A DNA stretch of 64,000 nucleotides. Origin: JAWKXU01 sp020446465 (lineage in GTDB: Bacteria > Pseudomonadota > Alphaproteobacteria > Sphingomonadales > Sphingomonadaceae). Numbering within the stretch: the first letter of the stretch is position 1; each line of letters opens with the position of its first letter. A program made the translations under genes and the position numbers. This document shows, one piece after another, positions 8,490-17,320 of the stretch. A model generated the notes under the pieces. It worked only from the letters and a program-made list of their open reading frames with translations, searched no databases and was not told the origin of the DNA. The stretch is from NCBI GenBank assembly GCA_041396845.1, contig JAWKXU010000002.1:620001-684000 (forward strand), in the 5' to 3' direction.

Positions 8490-9413
8490 TCAGGAATGCT
8501 TGTCCGCCTTGCGCTGGCCAAAGCGCATGTCCCGTTCCAGCCGTCCGCGCAATTGCGTGTAATAGGCTTCCAGAAAAGCACGTTCATGGCCGCTGCCATT
8601 CGTCCAGCCGATTTTTGTGCAAATGGCTTCGGCGACAGCTTCCATCGCCGGGGCCTGATTGTCGCGCAAGACCCGCTCCAGCGTTTGCAATTCATATTCG
8701 CCATAGACGGACAGCTCGGCATCGCTGAACCGGTAATCGGCCTCCGGCACTTGCGAGGCGCCGCCTGCGCTTTCAGCAACGGACATGCTGCTGCCCAGCT
8801 TTCGCCTTGGCACTTCGACCACCCAGGTTCCGGCGATCAGGTCGCCGGCGCGCATCGCATCGCGGTTGAAAAACGGGAAAGCCATGAAAATCGCAAACCA
8901 CGCTGCCGCTGCCATTCCGGCAAGCCCGCCTTCCCCGCTTTGCGCGCCCATGATCAGCACCAGCGGCATGAACAGTTCAATATCGCGCAAGAGATTGCGG
9001 GCGATGACAGCCTCCGCCGTCAGCCTACCCGTCCCTTGCGCCCCGCCGCGCGCTGCCACGCGAATGCCCAGCATCCGTTTGCCCGGTGTAGCCCCACGCG
9101 GCCCCAGTTCAAAATAAAGGAAATAGCCGTAGCGAAAAGCGAACATCAAAATCAGCCACAGCACCGCCAGAAACTCCAGCGGGCCGGTATTTTGAAATCC
9201 ACCCCCGAAATTGAGGTCCAGCACGCCCAACCCGATATAGATGAGCAAACCAGTCACCAATGCCATCGTGACGTTGAGGATCACGAAATCCAGAAACAGC
9301 GCACCCACCCGCGATCCGCGGCTGGCAATCGTCAACGGCAGGGACAGGCCTTCTGGCGTCACCAGAATCCGCTGGCGTTTCTGCAAGGCGGCGATGTGGG
9401 GCAGGGTTGCCAT
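8490..9413 (-). CDS. RDD family membrane protein
   Basis: A 307-residue inner-membrane protein with an RDD domain. SRVGALFLDFVI (about 33-44) and the family pattern GATPGKRMLGIRV (about 129-141) flank membrane helices at about 36-62, 80-100 and 160-200. The C-terminal 90 residues are hydrophilic and charged, probably cytoplasmic. It is the last gene of a six-gene run on the minus strand with SpoIIM-like, DUF58, MoxR, DUF4350 and DUF4129 proteins, only 2 bp downstream of the SpoIIM-like gene. RDD proteins have been linked to ion or substrate transport in some bacteria; here the role is unknown beyond its tie to the MoxR module. Confidence 0.88.
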   Translation of the reverse strand: MATLPHIAALQKRQRILVTPEGLSLPLTIASRGSRVGALFLDFVILNVTMALVTGLLIYIGLGVLDLNFGGGFQNTGPLEFLAVLWLILMFAFRYGYFLYFELGPRGATPGKRMLGIRVAARGGAQGTGRLTAEAVIARNLLRDIELFMPLVLIMGAQSGEGGLAGMAAAAWFAIFMAFPFFNRDAMRAGDLIAGTWVVEVPRRKLGSSMSVAESAGGASQVPEADYRFSDAELSVYGEYELQTLERVLRDNQAPAMEAVAEAICTKIGWTNGSGHERAFLEAYYTQLRGRLERDMRFGQRKADKHS

Positions 9414-9415
9414 TG

Positions 9416-10486
9416 TCAGGCATCCCCCTGACGATCACGCGGACGCAGCGCGAAGAAATAGGCGAGCCAAATCGCCAGCATCGTCCCCCCGATGATAAAG
9501 CGGCTGGGCGTATCGGTAACAAGTTGTCGCACGTATCCTTCCAGCAAGGCGGCAATCATCAGCATCAGGACGACGCCTGTCATCACTTGTGCGGCGCGGC
9601 GGCCACTTTGCGCTGCCGCTGCCAGCACCGATTGCGCGCCGGGAAATGCCATCGAACGCCCAACATGAATGCCAGCCCCTCCCGCCAGCAGGATGGCGAA
9701 CAGCTCTGTCGTGCCGTGGACGCTTAGCCACGCGATAAAATCCACCGCCAGCCCGGCATCGTTGAACACCCATAACATTGCCCCCAGCAGCGCCATGTTC
9801 TGAACCAGCAACAGGATCGAAGGGATGCCAAAGGCAAAACCCAGCGCAAAGGCGAGAATGGAAACCTTGGCATTGTTGCTGAACAGGAACGCTGCAAAAA
9901 CAGACAGGCCGCTGCGCCCATCCTCTCCCGCGCCCGAAAGCGTCTTTTGCAAAGCCTCCACCGATGCGCCCGGTGCGCGGTCGCCACCAAACCCTGCCGG
10001 GACGAGCGCATGGAACCAGGCCGCATCGCTCGCCACCAGTAAATATCCAACGATGGTACCCGCAATCATTGCGGCAAGCGCAATCAGTATATCCAGCCAG
10101 ATGGCGCGGATACTGGCGCTCAATCCACCACCCAGAAAGCGCCGGAACCACGCCAGCGCACTGGTGCGCGGGCCATAGACCTGAAACCACGCGCGCTGCA
10201 CCAGCGATTCAAGGTAATCGAGCGTGGCGGCATCGAGCGTTGTTTCACGCGCAACGGCAAGGCTGGAAGCCGCCGTGCGATACAGCGCGGGCAGAGCGAG
10301 AATGTCATCATCCGACACACGGCGCAAACGACCGGATTCCAGCCGTGCGACAATCTGTTCCAGCCGTTTCCAGTCTGCTTCCCGTTCCAGCCGGAAACGG
10401 TCGGAACGCAAGGCCGCTGCTTCCACATCAGGCGGAGGAGTAGCTTCTTTCCTGCCCCATAGCGTAGCGAATGATGGCGCCTTCAT
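9416..10486 (-). CDS. SpoIIM-like (DUF95) membrane protein
   Basis: A 356-residue multi-spanning membrane protein of the stage II sporulation protein M family. The first 110 residues are soluble and helical. Five or more transmembrane segments follow (about 130-155, 190-215, 215-240, 265-290, 320-345), with SNNAKVSILAFALGF typical of the family. The organism is evidently a non-sporulating Gram-negative; this family occurs widely next to RDD, DUF58 and MoxR genes and is thought to work with them in the envelope. Its ATG overlaps the end of the DUF58 gene by 4 bp, indicating translational coupling. Confidence 0.88.
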   Translation of the reverse strand: MKAPSFATLWGRKEATPPPDVEAAALRSDRFRLEREADWKRLEQIVARLESGRLRRVSDDDILALPALYRTAASSLAVARETTLDAATLDYLESLVQRAWFQVYGPRTSALAWFRRFLGGGLSASIRAIWLDILIALAAMIAGTIVGYLLVASDAAWFHALVPAGFGGDRAPGASVEALQKTLSGAGEDGRSGLSVFAAFLFSNNAKVSILAFALGFAFGIPSILLLVQNMALLGAMLWVFNDAGLAVDFIAWLSVHGTTELFAILLAGGAGIHVGRSMAFPGAQSVLAAAAQSGRRAAQVMTGVVLMLMIAALLEGYVRQLVTDTPSRFIIGGTMLAIWLAYFFALRPRDRQGDA

Positions 10487-11805
10487 CCAATCGCTCCTGC
10501 GCGTTTGATGTCGAGGTAGCGGTCAATCAGGCGATAGCCGATCCGGTCCCACGGGGCCTCGATCACATCGACGCCCAGTTGCCGCAACCGCTGCAACACC
10601 AGCGCGCGTTGGCGTGACAGCGTGGCCGCGCTGACAGCACTGGCAAGCGCGCCTATGTCGTCCGGCTCCTCCTCTATTATGTGTTCCAGTTCGGCATCTT
10701 CCATTGTTACAAACAGAACGAGATGATGACGCACAAGCCGGCCTATGCTTTCGATCATCAGTTCGGCGCTGGTCGGGTCGCTGAAATCGGAAAAGAGCAC
10801 GATCAGCGACCGGCGCGCCAGCCGCGCAGACAGCGTCGCCAGCGCGAGCGTGAAGTTGGGTTCCTGCGAATGGTAATCGAGCGCGGCCGCCGCGCTTTGC
10901 AAGCGATAGAATGTCGAACTGCCGGTCTGAAACGGGGTCATCACCTCTGGCCGCTGGGCAAAGCCATAAAGCGCGACCTTGTCCCCACCCTTCAGCGCCA
11001 CATAGGCCGCCGTCAGCGCCGCCGAAACGGCCCGGTCGATACGCGGCAACCCGTCAACAGGCTCGCACATGGCTTGCCCGCAATCAAAGGCGAAAACGAT
11101 CTGGTTGTTGCGTTCGCTTTCATTCTCACGCGCCTGAAGCCGCGTCTGCCGGGCGCTGCTTTTCCAGTCGATCCGGCGTCGGTCCATGCCGGGCTGGTAA
11201 TCGACCAGCGATTCAAACTGGCTGCCCGCGCCCCTGATCCGCCGGGCGATGAGACCAAACTGGGCATCGCGCAGCATTGTTTGCAAAGCAGGAGAGCGGA
11301 TCGGTGACAAGTCCGGCCAGATGCGGACAGTGTCATCGCACGCACGTTTCACCTGCCGGTGCGCCAACCCCAGCGGCCCCGGCCAACGCAGCCAGAATGG
11401 GCCGATTTCTGCCGTGCCGCGCCGATTGGGGCTTAGCGTCACGCTCCCGGACCATGCACCGGGAGCAGCAGGGTCAACGGCAAGCTGCACCAGCGCCCGC
11501 CCGCCCTTGCCAAGGCGCGGGTCGAATGCCAACGCGGCACTTGGCGCGCGCCGCCCTCGCCCGCCCACAACGTCAGCCAGCACAGTGACAACCAGCGGTT
11601 CACCCACTTCGGCATCCGCAGGAACAACCAGCCGCGCAGCGTCGAGACGCCCGGCAACCAGCCCATCGAGCACCACCAGAACCAGTAGCATGATGGCCGC
11701 CGCAGGCATCAGGACCCATGCCCCCGGAACCGCAGCCGCCATCACCAGCGCCAGTGGCGCGGCAAGAGCGGCAAGGCCGGCAGCACGGGCGGAAGGGACG
11801 ATCAC
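10483..11805 (-). CDS. DUF58 domain protein (MoxR partner)
   Basis: A 440-residue protein with two N-terminal hydrophobic segments (about 8-28 and 32-48), a beta-rich middle, and the DUF58 signature MDRRRIDWKSSARQ near 209-222 followed by a von Willebrand A-like region (FAFDCGQAM, and later VLFSDFSD). DUF58 proteins are partners of MoxR AAA+ ATPases, which probably remodel or load metal into client complexes at the membrane. It lies 37 bp downstream of the moxR gene and overlaps the SpoIIM-like gene by 4 bp. The client of this particular module is unknown. Confidence 0.9.
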   Translation of the reverse strand: MIVPSARAAGLAALAAPLALVMAAAVPGAWVLMPAAAIMLLVLVVLDGLVAGRLDAARLVVPADAEVGEPLVVTVLADVVGGRGRRAPSAALAFDPRLGKGGRALVQLAVDPAAPGAWSGSVTLSPNRRGTAEIGPFWLRWPGPLGLAHRQVKRACDDTVRIWPDLSPIRSPALQTMLRDAQFGLIARRIRGAGSQFESLVDYQPGMDRRRIDWKSSARQTRLQARENESERNNQIVFAFDCGQAMCEPVDGLPRIDRAVSAALTAAYVALKGGDKVALYGFAQRPEVMTPFQTGSSTFYRLQSAAAALDYHSQEPNFTLALATLSARLARRSLIVLFSDFSDPTSAELMIESIGRLVRHHLVLFVTMEDAELEHIIEEEPDDIGALASAVSAATLSRQRALVLQRLRQLGVDVIEAPWDRIGYRLIDRYLDIKRAGAIG

Positions 11806-11842
11806 TGTCCGCGCGTGTCCTTTATAGGAGCTGGACGCCTTA

Positions 11843-12805
11843 TCATCGCGGCGCTTCCGTCTGATCGATCAACCCGGCCACCAACGCTTCCACCTCGCGC
11901 CCTTCGATTTCGGCAGCGGGTGACAGCAACAGGCGATGGCGCAGCACAGCAGCGGCCAGAGCCTTGACATCGTCAGGCAGTACATAGTCGCGTCCCTGCA
12001 AGGCCGCACGGGCGCGGGCCGCACCTGCCAGCAGCACCGCCGCGCGCGGGGATGCCCCGGTGGATAGATCGGCACTTTCACGCGTGGCGCGCACCAGTCG
12101 CACGATGTAATCGGTAACCTCCGGCGAAAGCGTCACAGTCTTGACCGCCGCCACAGCGCTCGCCAGCGATTGCGCGGTTGCCACCGGGGCAATGCCAAAG
12201 TCTTCGGGCCGCGGCGGGCCGCCATGTTCACCAAAGCGGGTGACGATGGCCGTTTCCTCCTCAACGCTGGGATAGGCGACCATCAGCTTGAAAAGAAACC
12301 GGTCAAGCTGTGCTTCGGGCAGGGGATAGACTCCCTGGCTTTCGATCGGGTTTTGCGTTGCCACCACCAGAAACCGATCGGGCAGCAAGTGCCGTTCCCC
12401 ATCCAGCGTGACGCTGCGTTCCTGCATCGCTTCCAGCAGCGCAGCCTGTGTCTTGGGCGGCGTGCGGTTGATTTCATCGGCCAGCAACAGCTCGCAGAAT
12501 ATCGGCCCGCGTGTCAGCGTGAACTGGCTGGTCTGGAAATTGAACAGGTTGGAACCCAGAATATCGCCCGGCAGCAAATCGGGCGTGAACTGGATGCGCC
12601 CATAATCCAGCCCCAGCGCCGCGGCGAAGCATTGCGCCATGAAAGTCTTGGCCACGCCCGGCGGACCTTCCAGCAGGACATGGCCTTGGCTCATCAGCGC
12701 AACCAGCAGATGATCGACAGATTCGGCCTGTCCGACGACAGCCTTGGCCACTTCGCCGCGAATCGCATCAGCCAGCGCGCGCACTTCGTCGAGCGTCATC
12801 GTCAT
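11843..12805 (-). CDS. MoxR family AAA+ ATPase
   Basis: A 320-residue AAA+ ATPase of the MoxR class. Walker A GPPGVAKT is at 47-54 and the Walker B-type segment LLADEINR at about 109-116. A VATQNPIESQG sensor region is at about 148-158, and a C-terminal lid ends with VEALVAGLIDQT. MoxR proteins act as chaperone-like ATPases with DUF58/VWA partners, both of which are encoded here. Its ATG overlaps the end of the DUF4350 gene by 4 bp. The protein is soluble and full length for the family. Confidence 0.95.
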   Translation of the reverse strand: MTMTLDEVRALADAIRGEVAKAVVGQAESVDHLLVALMSQGHVLLEGPPGVAKTFMAQCFAAALGLDYGRIQFTPDLLPGDILGSNLFNFQTSQFTLTRGPIFCELLLADEINRTPPKTQAALLEAMQERSVTLDGERHLLPDRFLVVATQNPIESQGVYPLPEAQLDRFLFKLMVAYPSVEEETAIVTRFGEHGGPPRPEDFGIAPVATAQSLASAVAAVKTVTLSPEVTDYIVRLVRATRESADLSTGASPRAAVLLAGAARARAALQGRDYVLPDDVKALAAAVLRHRLLLSPAAEIEGREVEALVAGLIDQTEAPR

Positions 12806-14106
12806 GTAACAAGCATCCTTTCGAGTGATTTCAACGCCTTTGCCGCGCGCAGCAAATCATGCGCTCCATGTGCAGCCACCAACTGGCTGGCAAGAACGGA
12901 AAACGGGGGCCTATCGGGCGCGAGAACCGCCAGCCGCCGGTCAATCGCCGCATCCATGGCAGCATCGTCACCAACACGCTGCAAGGCGAGTTTTTGCGTG
13001 AACCGCTGCCGCATCAGCGCCGCATAAGGCGCGCCCAGCAGGTGCAATCGTCCGCTGCGGCGGATAATCCCGGCGCTGTTGGCCACCAGTTGCTGCTTGC
13101 CGAACGCAAGATCACGCTCTTCACTGAGCGGGGGGCCAAATCGGCGGAACCCACGCCATCCGACCACGACTGCCGCCATTATCAGGCAAATCGTGGCGGC
13201 AAGAAACGGCGGCGTGAATGCGAGCGTCAAGAGGTTCATGCTGCGTCCAAGGCCATTCTGCGTCAGATCGAATGTGACGGGCAGATTTTCCCCCTCGCTC
13301 GCCGCATTGATCAGCGTCCGGGCAAGAAAGGCATTCTGGCGAGAGGACAGGCCGTAATTGTTCAGCAAATCGGGTTCGAACACGAAAATAACCGGCGCGC
13401 GATAATTGTCGTCATCATCAGCCCGCTGCGGCGCAATTCCCGCCATCTGTTCCAACATCGGATAATGCCCGCCATCATCCCGATAGGCCGCAAGAATGCG
13501 CGGTTTCCCGTCTTCGCCTTGTGCTGTGACCAAAGGGACCAGCGATGGCGCGACCCCCGACAGAACCCTGTTCCGCCGTGGCAAAGCCCCGCTGAGCGCG
13601 CCCGCTGACCAACCGCCTTTTACTTTCGACAGCTCTACCTGCACATCGTCAGCAAACCCTGCCCAGCCCGGCGGTTGCGCCCCTGAAAGGCTGACCCAGC
13701 CCTTTTTCGCATCCTTTTGCCATACGGGCGCAGGCGCAGCGACCCACTTGGGCAGGATCACGATTGTCGGACCCAGGAAGTGGCGCCGCGTGACAATCTG
13801 CCACAGGTCGTCCCCTTTTGCATTGCGCGGCGGCGACAGGATCAGCAGCCCGTATCCATCAAGGTCGCCTTCGTTGCGCGAGACATTGACCTGAAGCCCC
13901 CCGTTTTCGAGCAGGCGCACAAACCCTGCAAAGCCATCCAGCCCGGTGGCAGCCGCGTGCCCGCTTGAAGCGCCGGGGTCTTTTCCCGTTTCGTCAATCC
14001 CGATGAAATAAAGCGTCAGCACAAACGCAATCGCCCCCACGATCAGCATGGCAAGGACTGCGCGCGGCGAAAAAGGGTTCGCAGGAGAGGGCGTGCCCAC
14101 CGTCAC
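12802..14106 (-). CDS. DUF4350 domain membrane protein
   Basis: A 434-residue protein anchored by an N-terminal transmembrane helix (about 14-36) and a second one near 300-325 (PPFLAATICLIMAAVVV). The large middle region faces the periplasm and carries the DUF4350 domain, a GATase-like fold (GYGLLILSPPR near 84-94). The C-terminal 100 residues are cytoplasmic and rich in Arg. It overlaps both neighbours by 4 bp (DUF4129 upstream, MoxR downstream), so it is translationally tied to this envelope module. The molecular role is not established. Confidence 0.82.
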   Translation of the reverse strand: MTVGTPSPANPFSPRAVLAMLIVGAIAFVLTLYFIGIDETGKDPGASSGHAAATGLDGFAGFVRLLENGGLQVNVSRNEGDLDGYGLLILSPPRNAKGDDLWQIVTRRHFLGPTIVILPKWVAAPAPVWQKDAKKGWVSLSGAQPPGWAGFADDVQVELSKVKGGWSAGALSGALPRRNRVLSGVAPSLVPLVTAQGEDGKPRILAAYRDDGGHYPMLEQMAGIAPQRADDDDNYRAPVIFVFEPDLLNNYGLSSRQNAFLARTLINAASEGENLPVTFDLTQNGLGRSMNLLTLAFTPPFLAATICLIMAAVVVGWRGFRRFGPPLSEERDLAFGKQQLVANSAGIIRRSGRLHLLGAPYAALMRQRFTQKLALQRVGDDAAMDAAIDRRLAVLAPDRPPFSVLASQLVAAHGAHDLLRAAKALKSLERMLVT

Positions 14107-14798
14107 GCCTGCGCCCTGTCCAGATCGGCCAGCGCAAACCGGGCATAGGCATCGCGCGCCGTCTGCCAGTCGTTCTGCCCCAAAGGCATGAGCGCAAACA
14201 GGCTGCGTTCCACCCTTTCTGCAATCACGGCAAAGGCTGTGCGCGCCGTTTCGGGCAGTGCGGGAAGTGCGGCGATTTCACGCGCCGTGCTTGAAGGCTC
14301 CAGCCAGTCGGGCCGGGCAGCCCTGATCTGGCCGACGCTGCGCATAAGGAGCAGGTGCGTCGCTTCATCGAACCGACCTGCCGCAGCCAGAGCATCGGCA
14401 TCTTCCAGCAACGTAAGAGCCTCTGCCTGACCGGGGATCCACCCTTCGTCATCAGGCCGCCGCGTGCGCCGCCATGACAGCGGGGCCACCAGCTGCCAGA
14501 CCAGCACCACGACCAGAACGGCAGCAATCCCTAGCAAGATCCAGCGTAGAACGGGCCATGCCCCGGCCAGCGATTCGCCCACCGGGCCAAGCATGTTTTC
14601 CAGCCATTTCTGCACGGCCTCCAGCCAGGCAGGCGGTTTGGGCGGCTCTGTCGGGGCAAAAGGCGCAAACTGGATATCGCCGTCCGCCTTGATCTTCGCC
14701 CAATCTCCAGCCCAATCCTTACGGATGCGCGGATCGACAGAGGCAGCAACGGCAGAAAGAATGTGGGACGAGCCGGTCACGATTGCAGGTGGTGGCAC
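14103..14798 (-). CDS. DUF4129 domain membrane protein
   Basis: A 231-residue protein and first gene of the MoxR operon. A short periplasmic N-terminal part precedes one transmembrane helix (about 86-108, VLRWILLGIAAVLVVVLVWQL). A cytoplasmic helical domain of the DUF4129 type then includes LLEDADALAAAGRFDEATHL (about 131-150), and later STAREIAALPALP. Proteins of this type accompany DUF4350 and MoxR/DUF58 genes. The true start could lie further in than 14798, because the first 20 residues are not typical. The operon promoter should lie in the 72 bp before pheA. Confidence 0.78.
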   Translation of the reverse strand: MPPPAIVTGSSHILSAVAASVDPRIRKDWAGDWAKIKADGDIQFAPFAPTEPPKPPAWLEAVQKWLENMLGPVGESLAGAWPVLRWILLGIAAVLVVVLVWQLVAPLSWRRTRRPDDEGWIPGQAEALTLLEDADALAAAGRFDEATHLLLMRSVGQIRAARPDWLEPSSTAREIAALPALPETARTAFAVIAERVERSLFALMPLGQNDWQTARDAYARFALADLDRAQA

Positions 14799-14870
14799 GC
14801 AGTCACGCCAAGCGCAAGGCGCATCACGCGCCCGTCACCCCTTCACGCAAGTGCATGGGAACACACCCTT

Positions 14871-15779
14871 TCACCCCCGCTCGCGCGCTTGCGGATAAGT
14901 GCCAAGGATACGAAGCTCCTTGCAGTGAAAGGCCAGCTCTTCCAGCGCGCGGTCAACAGCCGGATCGCCCGGTGCGCCGACAATATCGGCATAGAACATC
15001 GTGGCTGAAAAGCTCGCCCCTTTCTGATAACTTTCCAGCTTCGTCATATTGACGCCATTCGTCGCAAAACCGCCCATCGCCTTGTAAAGCGCGGCTGGCA
15101 CGTTTTTCACTTCAAACACGAATGTCGTCATGGCTATTTGCCCGGTGCGCGCTTCGGGCGGCAGCGGTTCGGGCGCGAGCACGACGAAGCGGGTCATGTT
15201 GTCGGCTGCATCCTCAATGCCGTCAGCCAACAGCTCCAGACCGTAAAGATCGGCGGCCAGTGCAGGCGCGATCGCGGCAAAGCGCGAATCGCCGCTTTCA
15301 GCAACCAGCGCCGCCGCGCCCGCCGTATCTGCATAGGCAAGCGGAACAATCCCGCGTTCACGCAAATAATGGCGGCATTGCCCCAGCGCCTGAGGGTGGC
15401 TGTATGCGCCTTCAAACTTACGCGCTGCGCCTTTTTCGCCGGGAATGGCCATCAATGCGTGATGGATCGGCAAAAAATATTCAGCCACGATGAAAAGCCC
15501 GCTTTCGGGCAACAGGAAGTGGATATCGGCCACCCGGCCATGCTGCGAATTTTCAATTGGAATGATCGCGCGGCCCGCCTCGCCCGATTTTACAGCATCA
15601 AGCGCATCTTCAAAACTGAAGCACGCAAGTGGCAGGCAATCCGGGGAAAACTCCACTGCCGCCCGATGGGAATTGGCGCCGGGCGCGCCCTGAAACGCGA
15701 TAGCCTGTGCGGGATTAGCCTTGGCCGCAGCGGCCATTTCCTCGACCAGAACGAGGGCGGGAGCAGGGAAACTGTGCAT
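14871..15779 (-). CDS. pheA: Prephenate dehydratase
   Basis: Converts prephenate to phenylpyruvate in phenylalanine synthesis. The catalytic domain begins with AIAFQGAPGANSHRAA near residue 28 and has IPIENSQHGRVADIH and the conserved NMTRFVVL motif, whose Thr-Arg-Phe is essential in the family. A C-terminal ACT domain follows (TTFVFEVKNVPAALYKAM, then KLESYQKGASF), expected to bind phenylalanine for feedback control. There is no chorismate mutase domain, as is usual in alphaproteobacteria. The first about 25 residues are extra and the start may be internal. It is divergent from the cytochrome c gene. Confidence 0.95.
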   Translation of the reverse strand: MHSFPAPALVLVEEMAAAAKANPAQAIAFQGAPGANSHRAAVEFSPDCLPLACFSFEDALDAVKSGEAGRAIIPIENSQHGRVADIHFLLPESGLFIVAEYFLPIHHALMAIPGEKGAARKFEGAYSHPQALGQCRHYLRERGIVPLAYADTAGAAALVAESGDSRFAAIAPALAADLYGLELLADGIEDAADNMTRFVVLAPEPLPPEARTGQIAMTTFVFEVKNVPAALYKAMGGFATNGVNMTKLESYQKGASFSATMFYADIVGAPGDPAVDRALEELAFHCKELRILGTYPQARERG

Positions 15780-15905
15780 GGATCGACCGCCTAAACCGCC
15801 ACTGCCTCAGCGGCAAGAGCGTATCGTTGATGTTCTTCGGGCTTGCGAAGCGCGGCTTGCGCCACTAGAGGCGAGGCCAAATAGTTCTAACGACGGGTTT
15901 ACCGG

Positions 15906-16571
15906 ATGCAAGATCGTTTCAACACCATCGCTGGCTGGACACTCTTTGCTGGCATCGTCGCGCTCGGCCTTTCGAGCGTGAGCGCCAAGTATTTCCAGGC
16001 TGACAAGCACCACCGTCCGCACGAGATGGGCTTCGAGATCGAAGGCGTCGAGGCTGAAGGCGGCGGCGAAGCTGGTCCGTCCCTGCCCGAACTGCTGGCG
16101 CAGGCTGATCTGGCCAAGGGCGAAAAACTCTTCGGCAAATGCACATCGTGCCACACGATCAATGCGGGTGGTCCGAACGGCATCGGCCCCAACCTGCATG
16201 GCGTAGTCGGTGAAGCGATTGGCAAGGGCGTTGGCGGTTTCGCTTTCAGCTCTGCCCTGTCAGGCCACGGCGGCAACTGGACTTTTGCTGATCTGGACGC
16301 CTGGCTCGCCAGTCCGAAAGCCTTTGCACCGGGCACCAAGATGAGCTTTGCCGGCCTTGGCAAGCCGCAGGACCGTGCTGACCTGATCGCCTACCTCAAC
16401 ACGCAAGGTTCCAACCTGCCTCTGCCGGCAGTGGAAGCAAAGGCTGAGGAACCCGCGGCCGATGAAGCGGCAGCCGAAGGCGAAGCTGCAGCCGGTGACG
16501 AAGCAGCTGCTCCTGCCGAAGCAGCTGCTCCTGCCGAAGGGGCAGAAGCAGAAGCGCCTGCCGCAGAATAA
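15906..16571 (+). CDS. Membrane-anchored c-type cytochrome with Ala/Glu-rich tail
   Basis: A 221-residue class I cytochrome c. An uncleaved N-terminal anchor (about 8-27) is followed by a single haem site CTSCH at 79-83 and the axial Met146 in GTKMSFAG; His83 and Met146 are the expected haem ligands. This matches the cytochrome c552/CycM type that shuttles electrons between the bc1 complex and terminal oxidases on the periplasmic face. The last about 45 residues are almost only Ala, Glu and Pro, with a near-perfect tandem repeat (AAAPAE) encoded by an 18 bp duplicated sequence, and are probably a flexible low-complexity tail. Confidence 0.92.
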   Translation: MQDRFNTIAGWTLFAGIVALGLSSVSAKYFQADKHHRPHEMGFEIEGVEAEGGGEAGPSLPELLAQADLAKGEKLFGKCTSCHTINAGGPNGIGPNLHGVVGEAIGKGVGGFAFSSALSGHGGNWTFADLDAWLASPKAFAPGTKMSFAGLGKPQDRADLIAYLNTQGSNLPLPAVEAKAEEPAADEAAAEGEAAAGDEAAAPAEAAAPAEGAEAEAPAAE

Positions 16572-16598
16572 ACTTTCGCTGTTTTACAAGGCACTATG

Positions 16599-16624
16599 CC
16601 ACACGCCCTCTCCGGGGGCGTGTG
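16599..16624 (+). terminator. Hairpin after the cytochrome c gene
   Basis: Inverted repeat CACACGCCC / GGGCGTGTG 27 bp after the cytochrome stop and just beyond the converging rlmE gene. It has no T-tract, so it may be a weak or bidirectional terminator. Confidence 0.4.
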
Positions 16625-16654
16625 ATAGGCGGGGTGCGTCATGGGGCGCGGCCT

Positions 16655-17320
16655 TTAGCCCCGTCCTTTGAAGCCTTGCGCGATTACATACCATTCTGAC
16701 GAATCCTTGCGACTCGCAGGTGGCTTGGCGTGCTTCACGCTGGCAAAATGCTTCTTGAGCAAGGCTAGCAGGGCACTGTCCGTCCCGCCTGCCAGCACTT
16801 TGGCAACAAAGGCCCCACCTTCGGCAAGCGATTGAATCGCAAAATCGGCCGCCGTTTCCACCAGCCCCATTGTCCGCAAATGATCGGTCTGTTTGTGACC
16901 GACGGTATTGGCCGCCATGTCCGACAGGACAAGGTCTGGGGCGCCTTCCAGCGCCTCCTCCAGCGCGGCGGGCGCGGCATCATCCATGAAATCCATCTGG
17001 AAAATCGTGACGCCTTCGATTGGCTCGGTCGGCAGGAGGTCAATACCCACCACACCGGCGCGCGGCGCGCGCTGCCGCACCACCTGGCTCCAGCCGCCCG
17101 GCGCAATGCCAAGATCGACAACACGTTGCGCGCCTTTCAGCAGGCCGAACTTTTCATCCAGTTCCAGCAGCTTGAACGCTGCACGACTGCGATAGCCCGC
17201 CGCCTTGGCCTGCTGCACATAAGGATCGTTAAGCTGACGCGTCAGCCACCGCGCGGAACTGGCAGTGCGCTTCTTGGCTGTCCGCAAACGCTTGTCAGGG
17301 CTTTTCCCGGAACGACTCAC
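16655..17320 (-). CDS. rlmE: 23S rRNA (uridine-2'-O-)-methyltransferase RlmE (FtsJ/RrmJ)
   Basis: Methylates the 2'-hydroxyl of U2552 in the 23S rRNA A-loop using S-adenosylmethionine. The FtsJ Rossmann core is clear: SRAAFKLLELDEKFGLL, then VVDLGIAPGGWSQV (SAM motif I), LVLSDMAANTVGHKQTDH and a late GGAFVAKVLAGG strand. The K-D-K-E catalytic layout of FtsJ enzymes is consistent with these segments. The 221-residue length is normal. It overlaps the end of the Ppx/GppA gene by 4 bp, so the two are probably cotranscribed and translationally coupled. Confidence 0.96.
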   Translation of the reverse strand: MSRSGKSPDKRLRTAKKRTASSARWLTRQLNDPYVQQAKAAGYRSRAAFKLLELDEKFGLLKGAQRVVDLGIAPGGWSQVVRQRAPRAGVVGIDLLPTEPIEGVTIFQMDFMDDAAPAALEEALEGAPDLVLSDMAANTVGHKQTDHLRTMGLVETAADFAIQSLAEGGAFVAKVLAGGTDSALLALLKKHFASVKHAKPPASRKDSSEWYVIAQGFKGRG

